Source: Mortierella sp. BCC40632 (taxonomy: Eukaryota > Mortierellomycota > Mortierellomycetes > Mortierellales > Mortierellaceae). From it: a stretch of DNA of 64,000 nt. Below are positions 1 to 11,740 of this stretch, in pieces. Made by a program: the position numbers and the translations under genes. The notes beneath the pieces were generated by a model. That model made no database searches, had not been told where the DNA came from, and saw nothing but the letters and a program-made list of their open reading frames with translations. The stretch covers positions 907,501-971,500 of the forward strand of contig WAEK01000018.1 of assembly GCA_011634665.1 (NCBI GenBank). The letters are read 5' to 3'. Position 1 is the first letter of the stretch. Every line of letters starts with the position of its first letter.

Positions 1-52
<52 letters not shown>

Positions 53-53
53 T
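1..53. repeat. (TTTC)n microsatellite at the window edge
   Basis: About 13 tandem tetranucleotide copies that probably continue beyond the left edge. A short (CA)n run follows at about 96-127. Confidence 0.95.
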
Positions 54-471
54 AATCTAGTCTCTATTTCCATTTTTCTCGCTCATTGTGAATGCACACA
101 CACACACATACACACACACACACACACTCATTTCAAGAACCATTTAATCCTATGATTGTATATAACCAGCAGGCAATAAAAAAGAAAAAAGGGGATGATC
201 GAGTGTACCGATTGGAAGAGGGGTGAGTTGAGTGACGGAGTGAACAGAGAGTGGCCGTTTCTTCGGGAAGAGTATGCCCGAGAGAAGATGGCTTGTGCTT
301 CGATCACCCTTTCTCTCTCACTCTTTGTTTGTGCCCTCCCTACGTAAATATCAACTATCTCTTCTCGCGACACTTTGTCTCGAACAGCAACCCTTCCCCC
401 TCTCCTTCTAACTCCACTCTTCAGCCCTCCCTTTTTTTATTTTTTTTTTCTTACTCCTCACAAGAACAACC
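54..471 (+). promoter_or_regulatory. Upstream region of the isocitrate dehydrogenase gene
   Basis: No gene seen. After the (CA)n run the sequence becomes strongly pyrimidine-rich (about 300-460, T-runs just before the ATG). CT-rich leaders recur before many genes in this window, so this probably holds the promoter and 5'UTR. No clear TATA box was identified. Confidence 0.4.
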
Positions 472-2613
472 ATGGCCACTAAAGCAAAGATTCACGGTAT
501 TGGACTGAGCTATTTTTTAACAAGTCAACATCCTAGGGAGAGAAAGGGAAAATAATGCCTCTTGTGCTCTTTAGCCTGACAACCCGCTGCCTTTTTTTTT
601 TCTTTTTTTTTTTTTGTTGCCACCGTAGGAGGAACCGTCGTCGAGATGCAGGTGAGAAAAAGAGTCGCTCATGTCGTTTCAGTATTTGGTTGTAATAAAG
701 GGTTCACATCAATTGACATTTGACATTGGGTTCTCTAGGGAGATGAAATGACGCGCATCATCTGGGATGTCATTCGCGACAAGGTAACATGCGCTTTTTT
801 TTTATTCTTTGGGAAACCACAAGTCTTTCTCGGAACATGGATATCTTGTCACTTGGACACCAGAAACCATGGGAAGATTTCATGGCCCTGTCCCACGCCC
901 CTCCCTCCCCCCCTCTCCTAACTTTGTGTTAAATTGACCCAGCCGAGTATGTACACACGACGGGTTGTCAGCCGAACCAACACATCACTGAGCAAAATAT
1001 CCATTCCCCCCCTCCTTCCATGTGTAGCTGATCCTGCCTTATGTCGACCTTGACATCAAGTTCTTTGATCTCGGGATCCAGAATCGTGACGAGACGGATG
1101 ACCGTGGTAAGATGCTCTCTCTCTCACTCTCGAACAGTTTGCATATACAATACGTAGGAGTGGAGTCCATTATTACAGGCCCGGAGTTGATCGATCGGAC
1201 TTGTATTCAAAGCTTCTTCCAGTTTTCGCTTTTAAAAAAGTAACGTGGTTCCTAAATTCATTCTACTCTTCCGTTTCTGTCCTGACCTCTATCAACGGTT
1301 TCCAATGTAATGCAAAAAAATTTTAAAAAAAAAAAAAAAAAAAAAAAGTCACCATCGAGGCAGCCGAGGCGATCAAAAAGTACAAAGTCGGTATCAAGTG
1401 CGCAACCATCTCCCCTGATGAAGCTCGAGTTGAAGAATTCAAGTTGAAGCAAATGTGGAAATCGCCAAACGTATGTGTGTGTGTGTGTGTGTGTTTGCAA
1501 AGAGGACAGTGCCTTTTTTTTTTTTTTTTCTTTTGAGAGAACTAAAATTAAAGGAAACTTTAGGGAACGATCCGTAACATTCTTGGAGGCACTGTTTTCC
1601 GTGAACCGATCATTTGCAAGAACGTACCCAGACTCGTCCCAGGCTGGACTCAACCCATCATTCTGGGTCGTCATGCGTTTGGAGATCAATACAAGGCAAC
1701 TGACGTTGTTGTAGATACTCCCGGTAGAATGGAACTGGTCTTTACGCCCAAGGATGGCTCACCAAAGAGAAATTTGGTTATCTATGACTTCAAGGGACCA
1801 GGCGTTGCCTTGGGCATGTATAACCATGATGAGGTACTTTTACTGGAGTCAGTTTGATGTTAGGAAAGGAAGATTTTGTCCAATATATTGACCCATTGAC
1901 ATGTCACTTTTCTCTCTCTCTCTCTCTAGTCGATCACAGGGTTCGCGCATTCTTGCTTCAAGTTGGCGCTAGAAAAATCTTACCCATTGTACCTGTCCAC
2001 CAAGAACACAATCTTGAAGCAGTACGACGGACGGTTCAAAGACATTTTCCAAGAGATCTACGATCGTGATTACAAGGCACAATTTGAGGCCAAGAAGCTG
2101 TGGTACGAACATCGGTTGATCGATGATATGGTTGCGCAGATGCTCAAGTCTTCAGGCGGCTTCGTCTGGGCCTGTAAAAACTATGATGGTGATGTTCAGT
2201 CGGACATTGTCGCTCAGGGTTACGGCTCCCTAGGCTTGATGACCTCAGTCCTACTCACACCTGATGGACAGTGCTGTGAGGCAGAGGCAGCTCATGGAAC
2301 GGTCACCCGACACTACCGAGAGCACCAAAAGGGCCGAGAGACATCCACGAACCCAATTGCTTCGATTTTTGCCTGGACGCGTGGGCTTTCATTCCGGGCT
2401 AAACTCGACAACAATAATGCTCTTGAGAACTTTGCACAGCAGTTGGAGGAGGTGTGTATTGAGACGATCGAAAAGGGCGAGATGACTAAAGACCTCGCAT
2501 TGACGATCCATGGAAGTAGCATGAAGAGGGAGCACTATCTGAACACGTTCGAGTTTTTGGACCGTCTTGCAGAGAACATTGAGAAGAAGCGCAAGTTAAA
2601 GTCGCACCTGTGA
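472..2613 (+). CDS. IDP: NADP-dependent isocitrate dehydrogenase, 415 aa, seven exons, peroxisomal-type C-terminus
   Basis: Oxidatively decarboxylates isocitrate to 2-oxoglutarate and makes NADPH. Exons: 472-496, 629-651, 739-783, 1028-1106, 1349-1470, 1564-1833, 1930-2613; phases close exactly to 415 codons plus TGA, near the 414 aa of animal IDH1. The protein starts [16 protein letters not shown] and has the family blocks [25 protein letters not shown] and GRHAFGDQY; Arg134 matches human IDH1 Arg132 (substrate binding). C-terminal blocks include [11 protein letters not shown] and [13 protein letters not shown]. There is no mitochondrial presequence. The last three residues are SHL, within the PTS1 consensus [SAC][KRH][LM], so peroxisomal or dual location is inferred. 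Intron 4 ends in a ~27 nt A-run directly before its AG. Family assignment is secure; location is inference. Confidence 0.96.
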
Positions 2614-2757
2614 GGAAAGGAGAATGACATTTTTGTAGGATAGAACCTAATAAAGGGTGATTTCATTCTCGACGCCTCTTTGCTGCGCGTTTACGAGTAA
2701 GGCTTACTACGCTAGATCTTGGGCCAAAAGCGGAGGTCTATTGGTCATCGTGAAAGC

Positions 2758-2790
<33 letters not shown>

Positions 2791-3017
2791 AGTCTGGCAC
2801 GCAGGGCTTGGAAAGTTGGTTAAGGGTCTCTCCCACCGCAGGGAAAATGAAACGCATGTGATGGTCGAATCTCCATTTGATCCAGACTCCAGAGTCGCGA
2901 ACACGACCAGACACTCTCATCCGCGCTGTAATCCAGGACTTCGAGTTCTCAGTTCTCAGGACTAACATTCAGGAAAAACATCAACAAACACCGTGGGACT
3001 GCCGCATCTAGCCCATC
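2614..3017 (+). other. Spacer between IDP and TRAPPC13
   Basis: Holds the IDP 3' end, a 30-nt poly-A run at 2759-2788 and the presumed TRAPPC13 promoter. No gene is supported. Confidence 0.4.
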
Positions 3018-5165
3018 ATGGCATCCAATGGACCAGACCAGCAACGAGAATCGCATCTCATCTCTCTCAAGGTACTCCGTCTCTCGCGCCCTTCCCTTGT
3101 CACAGGCCATGGACTCTACTTTGGCTCCAAGAATCACACTGCCTCAAAAGATTCTGCAATAATACCCGATATATCACAGGCTGGGACCTTTAATTCAGAG
3201 CGACCCAACCAGTCATCGATTCTGACCGAAGCACTTGCAGACCTCTCTTTCTCGCAACTTGAACGAGTTCATCCACCTGTGTCTGGACAACTGACTGCAC
3301 CGACTGCCAGTCCAGCAGATCCTCTGCACCCGGATTTGGACGGGCTGGAGCATACACTTGACATGGGCGACTTTGGTGTCTCAGAACTGCTAATGATGCC
3401 CGCTTCATTTGGAAATATTTACTTGGGCGAGACTTTCACGTCCTACATCTGTGCCAACAACGAATCCGCTCACCCAGTTCGGGATGTGATTCTCAGGGCT
3501 GAACTTCAAACAACCTCTGTCCGGTTCGGACTCTCGGACACACTTGCTGCTCAACGGTCTCCCTTGCAACATCAAGCTCCTCAGACACCCAGGTCCTTGG
3601 CTGCGACAGATTTCAAACCCACTGCCTCGTCCGGTGGACAAGTTCAACTGTTGGAGTCCGGAAAGACCAACGAGATGATTGTCTCGCACGAAATCAAGGA
3701 ACTAGGCACCCATATTTTAATTTGCTCCGTCCAATATACGACCTTGGATGGACAACAGAAATCATTTCGGAAGTTTTACAAGTTTCAGGTATTGAACCCA
3801 CTTTCGGTCAAAACCAAGGTCAACCATCCTTCTTCCACTTCCTCGGCCACGACCACGGTCTCGAATGCGGTTGGTGGAGGTAGTGGTGCGGGTGGACAGG
3901 AAGGTGGTGCGCAGAATCCTAGTAATGCTGGAAGCCAGACATCGGTCAATGTCTCGAAAGGAGGACTTATTCTGCTGGAGGCAATGATCCAGAATGTGTC
4001 TGGTGTGACGATGTGGATGGAACGACTACGATTCGAGGTCGCAGATGCGTTTATAGTCAAGGACCTCAATGTGGTCATCAGCGACGATGAAAACTTTACA
4101 AACGATGGCAGTGGTGATGAACAAGGCGACAGTGAAGACAAGGACCTTGTCAACAGTGAAGACAAGGACCTTGTCAAGAATGATGGCGATGAACAAAAGC
4201 AAGTAGGAGTCGCCGATGCAGATGACGACCAACCCCTTGGTCTAATCACGAAATCTCGCAAAAACAACTCGAAACGACAACCAAAGGAGAGTATATTTGG
4301 GGACCATGATTATTTTGCACCGAATGATGTGCGGCAATATCTCTATGTCCTTACGCCCAGACCAGGCAAAGAACAACTCGCAAGGACAACCAATATCCTT
4401 GGCAAGATGGATATTCTCTGGCGGTCACAATTTGGAGAGACGGGTCGATTGCAAACAAGTCAGCTAACACGAAAGCCTGTGCCATTGGATGAAATTGCGG
4501 TCGAAGTGGTAAAGATCCCAGAGCGAATCCGACTAGAAGAAGTTTTTACGATCGAGATTGTTGTCAAGAACCAGTCATTCGGTGCAAATGCTTCTCAGGG
4601 GCCTCTTATTTCCTCCCCTGGCATGCAATCCTCACCAGCAGGCTCTTCTTCTCCCAGTTTACCTCAGGGAGGGATTGGGGCCGCGGGTACAAGGCCCCGA
4701 TCGCCAGGAATGCTGGGAACTCAGACTTCATTCTCTGGCCTACCAGGGCCAAATCCTGGAAGTATGCTGACAAGACCTCCGGCAGCACTCCCTCGAGGAG
4801 GCGTTCCGACAGGCCGACCATTTGATGGATCGTCAGCTCCATCCTCGCAACCTTCATACCAACAACAGCAGCAACAACAACAGGGCCAAGGACAGCAACA
4901 TACCCCTTCAACGACTCAGGACCCAAACACGATGAAGTTGATGTTGACAGGTGTCAAACAAAAGATGGGAGCCATTTTGCTTAGTGGTCCAAGTAGTCGA
5001 CAATTAGGCTCAGTACCAGTTGGTGGAGAGGTTCGAGTCAAGTTGGACTGGTTTCCGCTCACGAGTGGTGTCCAAAAGATTGGAGGAATTCGAATTGCGG
5101 ACATTATCTCTGGCTATACGGTCGAGTTGGACCATCTGACACACTGTTTTGTCGAGCATACCTAG
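3018..5165 (+). CDS. TRAPPC13: TRAPP complex subunit TRAPPC13 (DUF974), 715 aa, single exon
   Basis: Likely a subunit of the TRAPP tethering/Rab-GEF complex at the Golgi. Start: ATG at 3018 gives MASNGPDQQRESHLISLKVL, matching the short start before the 'ESHLlSvKVmRLt' block of the family. The diagnostic block SFGNIYLGETFTSYICANN lies near residue 134, followed by a predicted beta-rich region, and the family end LDHLTHCFVEHT is intact. It is longer than animal TRAPPC13 (roughly 420 aa) because of low-complexity inserts: a GGGSGAGG stretch, an acidic Asp/Glu segment near residues 350-410 and a Ser/Pro/Gln-rich segment near 520-640 with a poly-Q run. The acidic insert contains a perfect short tandem copy (SEDKDLV twice). 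Family identification is firm from both ends. Confidence 0.9.
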   Translation: MASNGPDQQRESHLISLKVLRLSRPSLVTGHGLYFGSKNHTASKDSAIIPDISQAGTFNSERPNQSSILTEALADLSFSQLERVHPPVSGQLTAPTASPADPLHPDLDGLEHTLDMGDFGVSELLMMPASFGNIYLGETFTSYICANNESAHPVRDVILRAELQTTSVRFGLSDTLAAQRSPLQHQAPQTPRSLAATDFKPTASSGGQVQLLESGKTNEMIVSHEIKELGTHILICSVQYTTLDGQQKSFRKFYKFQVLNPLSVKTKVNHPSSTSSATTTVSNAVGGGSGAGGQEGGAQNPSNAGSQTSVNVSKGGLILLEAMIQNVSGVTMWMERLRFEVADAFIVKDLNVVISDDENFTNDGSGDEQGDSEDKDLVNSEDKDLVKNDGDEQKQVGVADADDDQPLGLITKSRKNNSKRQPKESIFGDHDYFAPNDVRQYLYVLTPRPGKEQLARTTNILGKMDILWRSQFGETGRLQTSQLTRKPVPLDEIAVEVVKIPERIRLEEVFTIEIVVKNQSFGANASQGPLISSPGMQSSPAGSSSPSLPQGGIGAAGTRPRSPGMLGTQTSFSGLPGPNPGSMLTRPPAALPRGGVPTGRPFDGSSAPSSQPSYQQQQQQQQGQGQQHTPSTTQDPNTMKLMLTGVKQKMGAILLSGPSSRQLGSVPVGGEVRVKLDWFPLTSGVQKIGGIRIADIISGYTVELDHLTHCFVEHT

Positions 5166-7260
5166 GATAGAAGAAAAAGAAAAAATGCAAAAAAAAAAAA
5201 AAATGCAAAAGAGTCCAACAGGCCAGTCGGCTGCATAATCCCCCCACTTTTTTTCCCTTTTTTTTTCATCTCCAAAAGCATAAAAGGCATCGGGCGCTTT
5301 GTTCTTTTTTTACGGTGTGTTTTACGCCTCTTTTTTTTTGGAGTAAGGTGGCCAAACGGGTGAGGCATGTGCGCATGCGTGTGTCAAAACTTGTTAGTGG
5401 ATAAAAAGTACTAAATATCAAGTACAGTGTACAAGCTTTCTTTGTTGGGACAAGAGGGAACCCATACAAGGAAAGTGGAAAGTGGGTGTAGATGAGAAAA
5501 TGTGGGCGCACATAGAATTGTTGATGGTAAAAGGAAGGTGCTGAAGGGCTGTTTTCTTGACCCAGAAACTCTCGCTTTTTGTCACTCTGCTCAAACCGTT
5601 GGAAGGGGAGAGGGAGCTTTTACGATTGGTCGATACGAAAAGTGGTTCCTGAGCGACCCGAGAATGGGGAGAAAAGAAAAAAGTAAAGAGAAATGTCCGC
5701 CGGCCAATCGCCTAAAACGAGTATCGATTGGTGTGACAGACGATCTGTCCAAAAATGGGCTCGTTCGCGTGGCGGACACAGCACTCCTCCAAAACTGCAA
5801 TAAAGGCTGAACCTTGTCAGATTCAGTGTCCATGGCGGTCCTCAAAGAGGAGGAGGAGGAGGAAAGGGGGCAACCCTTTGGAGAATGGAAAGACAATCAT
5901 GAACGGAGAGACAGGAGGACACAAACCAATTGAAAAGAGTGAAGGGTATGGAGGTGGAGAAGGTTCTAATGAAAAAAGTAAGCTCGGGCCACCGCACTAA
6001 GTTGCGCGAGCTTGTTGTAAACGACTTTTGATGGTCACCATTTGGAGAAACTGAGGAAATCAAAGGTCACCATTTGGAGAAACTGAGAGAACCAAAGGTC
6101 ACCATATCCAGCAACCTCCCTGAATAATAGTTTAACCCCACGAACCCATGACATGGCCCCCACTGCGCTTGTCATAATGAGCCATGTCTTTTCTCTTTTC
6201 TCGCTCGTTTACTCATACACCTCTACTCCTTTATCTTGGCTTTAGCAGAAAGTGACTTCCCTGGTGTGAAAGAAGGAGTGCGCAGACGGCGACGGGTGAA
6301 CATCTCGAGCCGATCTGCGGCTGAGTTCAATTCCAAGCTTGAAGCAGTTAGAGTCTCTGGGCTAAGAGAGGACAACCAAGGAAAAAAGTCTCCCCGCCCA
6401 AAAAAAAAAAAAAAAGTATGTAGACAGTACATGTAACCAGACTCAGACAAGAAGACAGCCAACCTGACTGAGCCAGTCTGAGAGTCTGAGGCAGAATTCT
6501 GTCCTCTCTCAAAGGCTGGCCTGTGCATGCAGTGAGGCATCGATAAATATGCTCCTCATTCGCCCATTTGTCTCCTGAGTTTCTCACTCTTCTTTTTCTC
6601 TTCCCCCTGTCCTTCCCTGTAACTAAACCTTCTTCAGGCCAAAAGGAAGAGTCTGTACCTTGGGCGGTCCTCCCTAATTACTTTACACTTTTGTCTCCAT
6701 CTCATTCATCTGCGCATCCTCATCTTTCATCCTCCTCCTCCTCATTGCATTTCATCACCTCTGCCTTTTTGACGAGCTGTCAAGAAACCGTTATCCAAAT
6801 CAGGATAAGTCACTGGAGTAAGTTGATTACACCCCTTGGCCTATCATTCCCCTCCCCCTTTATTTATCACAACGCCTCACACTTCTACACACGCCGCTCC
6901 TGCTTCGCCTTGCTCTCCAAAAAAAAAAAAAAAATCGCGTTCCTCGGTAACAGAGATGGCCAAACAAACGCTTTTCCTTGAGTGGCAGCAATAGGGGGTT
7001 CACCGGTCACTCTTGTATCTGAATAGCAATTGCTCCATTGGATCCATGCTAGAACTTCTGTATAAGAAGTCACTATCCACCACTCGAATCCTCTCTCGCT
7101 CTTCCTTTCCATGATTCTCCACTGGATCCATAGCTCCACCCCTCCTATCGATTTTTAATAGCTCTACTGACATTCCTACCGTCTACTTGTCTTCACATAC
7201 CGTGCATCCTCCTTCACCAGCTCCCAATCCTAAATCCACACTCTTCTCATCCCTGCTACC
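5166..7260. other. Long intergenic region upstream of the MFS gene
   Basis: No convincing gene on either strand. Short ORFs at 5502-6000 and 6223-6981 are biased in composition and lack family features. Contents include A- and T-runs (about 5190-5335, 6399-6416, 6918-6934), a 32-bp tandem repeat at 6033, and the presumed MFS promoter/5'UTR just before 7261. Confidence 0.5.
6033..6104. repeat. 32-bp direct tandem repeat, about 2.3 copies
   Basis: The word GGTCACCATTTGGAGAAACT starts at 6033 and 6065, and a third partial copy (GGTCACCAT) starts at 6097, giving an exact 32-bp period. Flanking AAATCAAA/AACCAAA tracts differ slightly between copies. It is noncoding. Function unknown. Confidence 0.9.
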
Positions 7261-9097
7261 ATGGCAACCACGAGCAATACCCCCAGCACCGAACAGCCTG
7301 CGGCCCTAGCCGAGACTGGTGCGCCAGCCTATACAACCTCCGTGATGTCATCCTCTTCCTCAACATCCCAGCCAACAGTGACGCTCAAGGCCCCTGGTCA
7401 CCATTCCACACCATCTTCTTCAGCTCAGCCTTCACACGATCCTAGCAAAATCGTCAACGAGAATGTTGAGGAAGAGGATGAAAATGATCCCAAGGAGAGT
7501 GCATTCACACGATTCCGTCGATCGAAACAATTCTTGTCGTTCACGGTAGCGTTGGCGATTTTTGTCGATTTGCTTTGTTATGGTATCATCATGCCCTTGA
7601 CTCCTTTCATCATTGAGAACCTGGGACTCGACAGTACAGCCAATGGAGGGTTGATCGCCTGTTATGCCGTTGGTCTTCTTGTATCTTCACCCGTGGCGGG
7701 TGTGATCTCGGATCGAATGGCCAACAGACGACTTCCCATGGTGATTGGACTCTTGTCCTTGTTGCTCTCGACGATCCTCTTTATGGAAGCAATGAAACAC
7801 TTTTGGGTATGTCAAAAAAAAAAAAAAAAAAAAAAATACCTGGGTGCTGCGCCAATTTTTTTTTTTTTTTGTTTTTTCTAAATAGAGCTTCATCTTGTGT
7901 GACACACACATTCGCACGCCCATCGCTAATCCATTTATCAAACTTGTCGCGCTACTTTATTTCTGTGATTAGCTTCTTTTGGTGGCCCGCTTCTGCGCTG
8001 GTCTTGCTGGTGGAACGATGATGACTTTGGGCTTTGCTCTCTTGTCTGATACCTACCCCAGTAATCAGCTTGGTACAGAGATGGGCAAGGTGTTGATCGG
8101 TCAGTCGCTCGGCTTGATGGCTGGTCCACCCTTGGGAGGAATCCTCAAGGAACACCTCGGCTGGCGTGCACCTTATATCTTTTGTCTGATCTTGATCGCC
8201 ATTGACCTTGCTGCGCGTCTGCTCATTATTGAGCCTCGAAGTGACAAGATCAAAGCCATCCGTGCTTTCCAGAAGCAACAGCAACAGCAACAAGAGGTTG
8301 ACCCTATGCCTACATCGGCAACCGCGACCACCTTGGTGACTCCTGAAAAGACAACCACCATGACTGGTCTTTTGACAAACAAGCGTCTAGTGACCGCCTT
8401 GTTAATCAGTTTCGTAAATGCTTTCCTTGTTGCCGCTTTGGAGCCTGTGATGCCGTTGTACTTTGCCCGAGAATTCAATCTGTCCGAGACTCAGATCGGA
8501 TTGACTTTCCTGGCCATCAGTCTCCCAACCTTTGTCTCACCCCTTGCAGGCTGGTTCTCAGATCGTCACGGAGCCAAGTATATGTGTGCCTTGGCTCTCT
8601 TTTGCTGTACGGTTTTCGTGGTCATCTTTGGAGTCCCTGGTATCCCATTGTGGGGATTGTTGATTCTTTTGGTCGGCATCGGTGCTACATGTGCTATTTA
8701 CATTACCCCAGTCTTGGGTGAAATCTCGGCTGTGGTTCGAGTGACGGGTGATGGTGATGGCTTTGCGCGTGCATTTGCGTTGTTCAATATGGTGTTTTCG
8801 ATTGGTATGGTAGCAGGTCCATTGCTTGGATCACTGATCTACCAAAAGACAAACATGCTCTGGACCTGTGTGTTGGTTGGCATCATTTGTCTGGTCTCGG
8901 TGCCACTCGTGCTTCTCTTCATTGGTGGAAAAGAACAGAAGCAATTGGACCAAGCCCAGTATGAGAAGGATATGCAGGAGCAGGATGACATGTTGGAGAA
9001 GATCCGTCTTGAACAGGAGGGAAGGATCGAGGTTGTTTCCATGACGACAGAGAAGACAAGAAATCCTATTGAGTTGAGTGCCGAGCAAAAGGTTTAG
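7261..9097 (+). CDS. MFS transporter, DHA1 / vesicular-amine-transporter-like, 556 aa, two exons
   Basis: Predicted 12-helix proton antiporter of the major facilitator superfamily. Exons: 7261-7806 and 7973-9097; the intron (GTATGT...GATTAG) contains a 20+ A-run and a T-run. The first ~80 residues are Ser/Thr/Pro-rich and cytosolic. Helix 1 starts near SFTVALAIFVDLLCYGIIMP, followed by the MFS signature loop GVISDRMANRRLPMVIG between helices 2 and 3. Exon 2 begins with the ARFCAGLAGG helix and the GQSLGLMAGPPLGG motif (motif C-like, typical of drug:H+ antiporters and SLC18). A soluble loop near residue 285 has a short poly-Q. The C-terminal tail is acidic and charged. The substrate cannot be told from sequence; resemblance to the SLC18/DHA1 group is family-level only. 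Confidence 0.88.
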
Positions 9098-9370
9098 ATA
9101 TGAATGGCCACTTTTTTTTTTGTTCTAGTTAGGTAGACATCATACCCTCCTCCCCCTCTTCTCCATCCAATTCTCCTCTGTATTTCTACCATCTATTGGC
9201 ATTTAATCATTAATAAACGCTTGCAGCTTGCTCTAACTACCGAGTGAGATGTCTACACGTAGTCTTGATGGATGTACCTTCAAAAAGGGCAGAGTTCACG
9301 TATTAGTTGCGATCGGCTTACTACTGCAAATCACAATGTTACAAAGTCGATGAAACAAAACAAGAATAGA

Positions 9371-9796
9371 ATAAAGAAGGACAGCAGAGATAACACATGC
9401 ACTCGTGTGGAATGGGAGAGAGAAATCCTAGTTGGGTACGAGAGAAAGAAAGTGAGTGATTGAATGAGTGAGTGAATGAGAAGAATGCGAGAAGTGATAT
9501 ATACGATTCTTCAAAGATTCATTGCAATGATTGCATTGTTTGGGTCAGAGCTCAAGTGTGGTTGGTAAAGAGTGGTTTGTTGGAATAATCCTTCCATGAG
9601 CTTCCTGTCCATGTCATCTGTTGGGTCGCATGCCATCCTTGGCTCACTGATCCTGCTTGCCAACCAGACCACATCTTGTGCTCATATCCACAGGAGTGGT
9701 CAAAGAAAAGAGAATTTATTAGACAGCGCCGTGCTCCAGATGTTCTTTCCAACTTCTCCCTTTCCTTCTTGTGGGTTCTCAGCCTCTCTCTTTCTT

Positions 9797-9836
<40 letters not shown>

Positions 9837-11385
9837 TCTCTTTCTCTCTCTCTCTTTCTCTCTCTCTCTTTCTCCAACATCCACGCCCACACCCCACCCT
9901 GGTCAAGGGACCCACCGGCTCCTTGTCCACTCTCCTAGAGCCAATAGTTGAGGTGACACCTTACCTATCTCAATGACTTCGTCAGCAGTTGACTTTTGAA
10001 GTCACCGTAGCTATATCCGCTCCACGATTTGAGGTACCGCCCAAATGGAGGCCCACCTCCCATGGAAGGGAGAAGAGGAGGAGAGGAGAGTGGTGCTGAA
10101 GAAGAAGAGAGTGGTGGTGAAGAAAAAAAAAGGAGTGGTGGCGGTGAAGAAAAAGAGTGAGGTGAACGTCAATCAAGAAAGGAAAGAGAAGAGTGATCGA
10201 AAGTGGCTGGCAAAGAGAATCAGAGTGCAGATGGTTCTGGCTCTGGCCCCTGGGTCCCAGTCAGGACGAGGGAGAGAGAGAGAGAGAGAGAGAAAGGAAG
10301 AGAAAGGAAGAGAAAGGAAGAGAAAGGAAGAGAGAATGGTATAGAGATTCGCACCTGGGACGCTTCCAGATACTCAAAAAGCATCAAAAGATTGATGGTC
10401 GCTCCTATTATGTTTGGCTTGCCATATGGCTCTGCGGAGAAAATCAAATAGATCCAAAGACAGGAAGGGAGATGGATGGTCAACACAATAGGGCGTGAGG
10501 ATGTTCATTTTGGATGAGATCAGCCTCACTTTTGCCACCAGAGAGAGATAGAGATAGATCGACTAAGAAAAAAAAAATTTTGAAAAAAATTTTTTGAAAA
10601 AATTAGGGAAAAAAGAAGAAAAGAGAAGAAAAGAGAAGAGAGAGAGTATTTTGATTTGAGTATTTGTAAAAGGCGTTTTACCCCCCACCCAAACCGGGTC
10701 GCTAGCCCGGCTGGGCGAGGGCAGGAGAGGCAGGAAAAAACCATAAGGGTTTAAAAACTGCCGCTCCACCTCTTTTCCTTACTACAGCCACTCCACCCCA
10801 AGCGGATAAAGTCAGCTGCCTACTCACTAGGCCGGCCTACTCACCAGACTCACCGATCAATACCGCCTGGCGTCTTAAGATGTAGCAAGGAGAATGCTGA
10901 GGAAAAAAAAGAGAGGCCTGGGTAGAGAGATCCTTGTATTTATATCTCCCAGCGCGACAGTGACCGTCTTCGATACGACGTTTACCATCACGAGCCAAAA
11001 TGTGGGACGCCCTCAGTGATGATAGAAAATGATGAAATTAGTGCGCTTCGTTTTGTCAACTCGAGACTGCGTCTGCCTCTCCCCCATCGAGGGCATCGAG
11101 TGGTCTGTTGATCAAACAGGCAGACGAGGGAGGGAGAGGGGACAGCGTGATATTTTTCTGATGAACTGGCCCAGGGGAGACAACCGCTGGGCCATGGACC
11201 GCATTTACATCCAGAGCCGGCTCCTTCCCTGTGCCATCCACTCTCCAGAACAGCCTCCGCTCCCACTCCGACCACCCAGCACTGGCCACCTCAACTCTAT
11301 TCAGCGGCAGCCGAGAGGATGCACAGGTTGTTTGCAGACGGTGTGTAGCTGTCTGGGTGCTTGGTGTAGCTAAGTTGACGGGCTG
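9371..11385 (+). repeat. Left arm of a large inverted repeat (palindrome)
   Basis: About 2.0 kb that recurs in reverse complement at 11741-13787. Visible arm landmarks: a (CT/TTTC)n block at 9780-9873, the GAGG/GAAGG block at 10045-10335, A/T-rich 10565-10625, the CCCCACCCAAACCGGGTCGC block near 10683, and a 70-codon stretch at about 11161-11373 that is identical when translated from both arms. No recognisable protein domain, transposase or reverse transcriptase. Arms differ by scattered substitutions and small indels, for example around 10245-10260 and 10420-10436, so they are not exact copies. No target-site duplication was found at the outer ends. Confidence 0.92.
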
Positions 11386-11431
<46 letters not shown>

Positions 11432-11740
11432 ATTCTCTTTCTCCTTCGCGGCCGGCGGCCGCTATCATTCGCAGTGTCTTTTAGCCTTACCTCTTTGTCC
11501 CTGGTCCTCTCTCTACCTTTTCTTCTGAGTGGTCTCAATGGATGAGTTACACCCAACGAATACCACTCCTCAGGTACGACGAGCGCGAAGGAACAGCCAG
11601 TCTCTTTTGCGTAAACTTTTTTCCCTGTTGTTGTTCTGGAGTATACATTCCCATCCGTTGAGGAATAAAGAAAGAGGACAGGGGGAGGAAGGGAGGAAGA
11701 GGAGGAAGAGGAAGAAAGAAAAAAAAAAAAGATAGAGAAA
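11386..11740. other. Spacer (loop) of the inverted repeat
   Basis: Roughly 355 bp of non-palindromic sequence: (CT)n at 11381-11432, a GC-rich GCGGCCGGCGGCCGC patch near 11448-11462, unique sequence at 11470-11650, and a GA-rich tract at 11665-11740. It forms the loop if the locus folds back. No gene seen. Confidence 0.7.

Noticed and set aside
9552..9976. ORFs rich in SLSLSLF / REREREK in the palindrome arms
   Set aside because: They are translations of CT/GA microsatellites, mirrored in both arms, with no conserved protein features.
11161..11373. 70-codon ORF identical in both palindrome arms (MNWPRGDNRWAMDR...)
   Set aside because: Identity between arms follows from the palindrome itself and is not independent evidence of coding; no family recognised.
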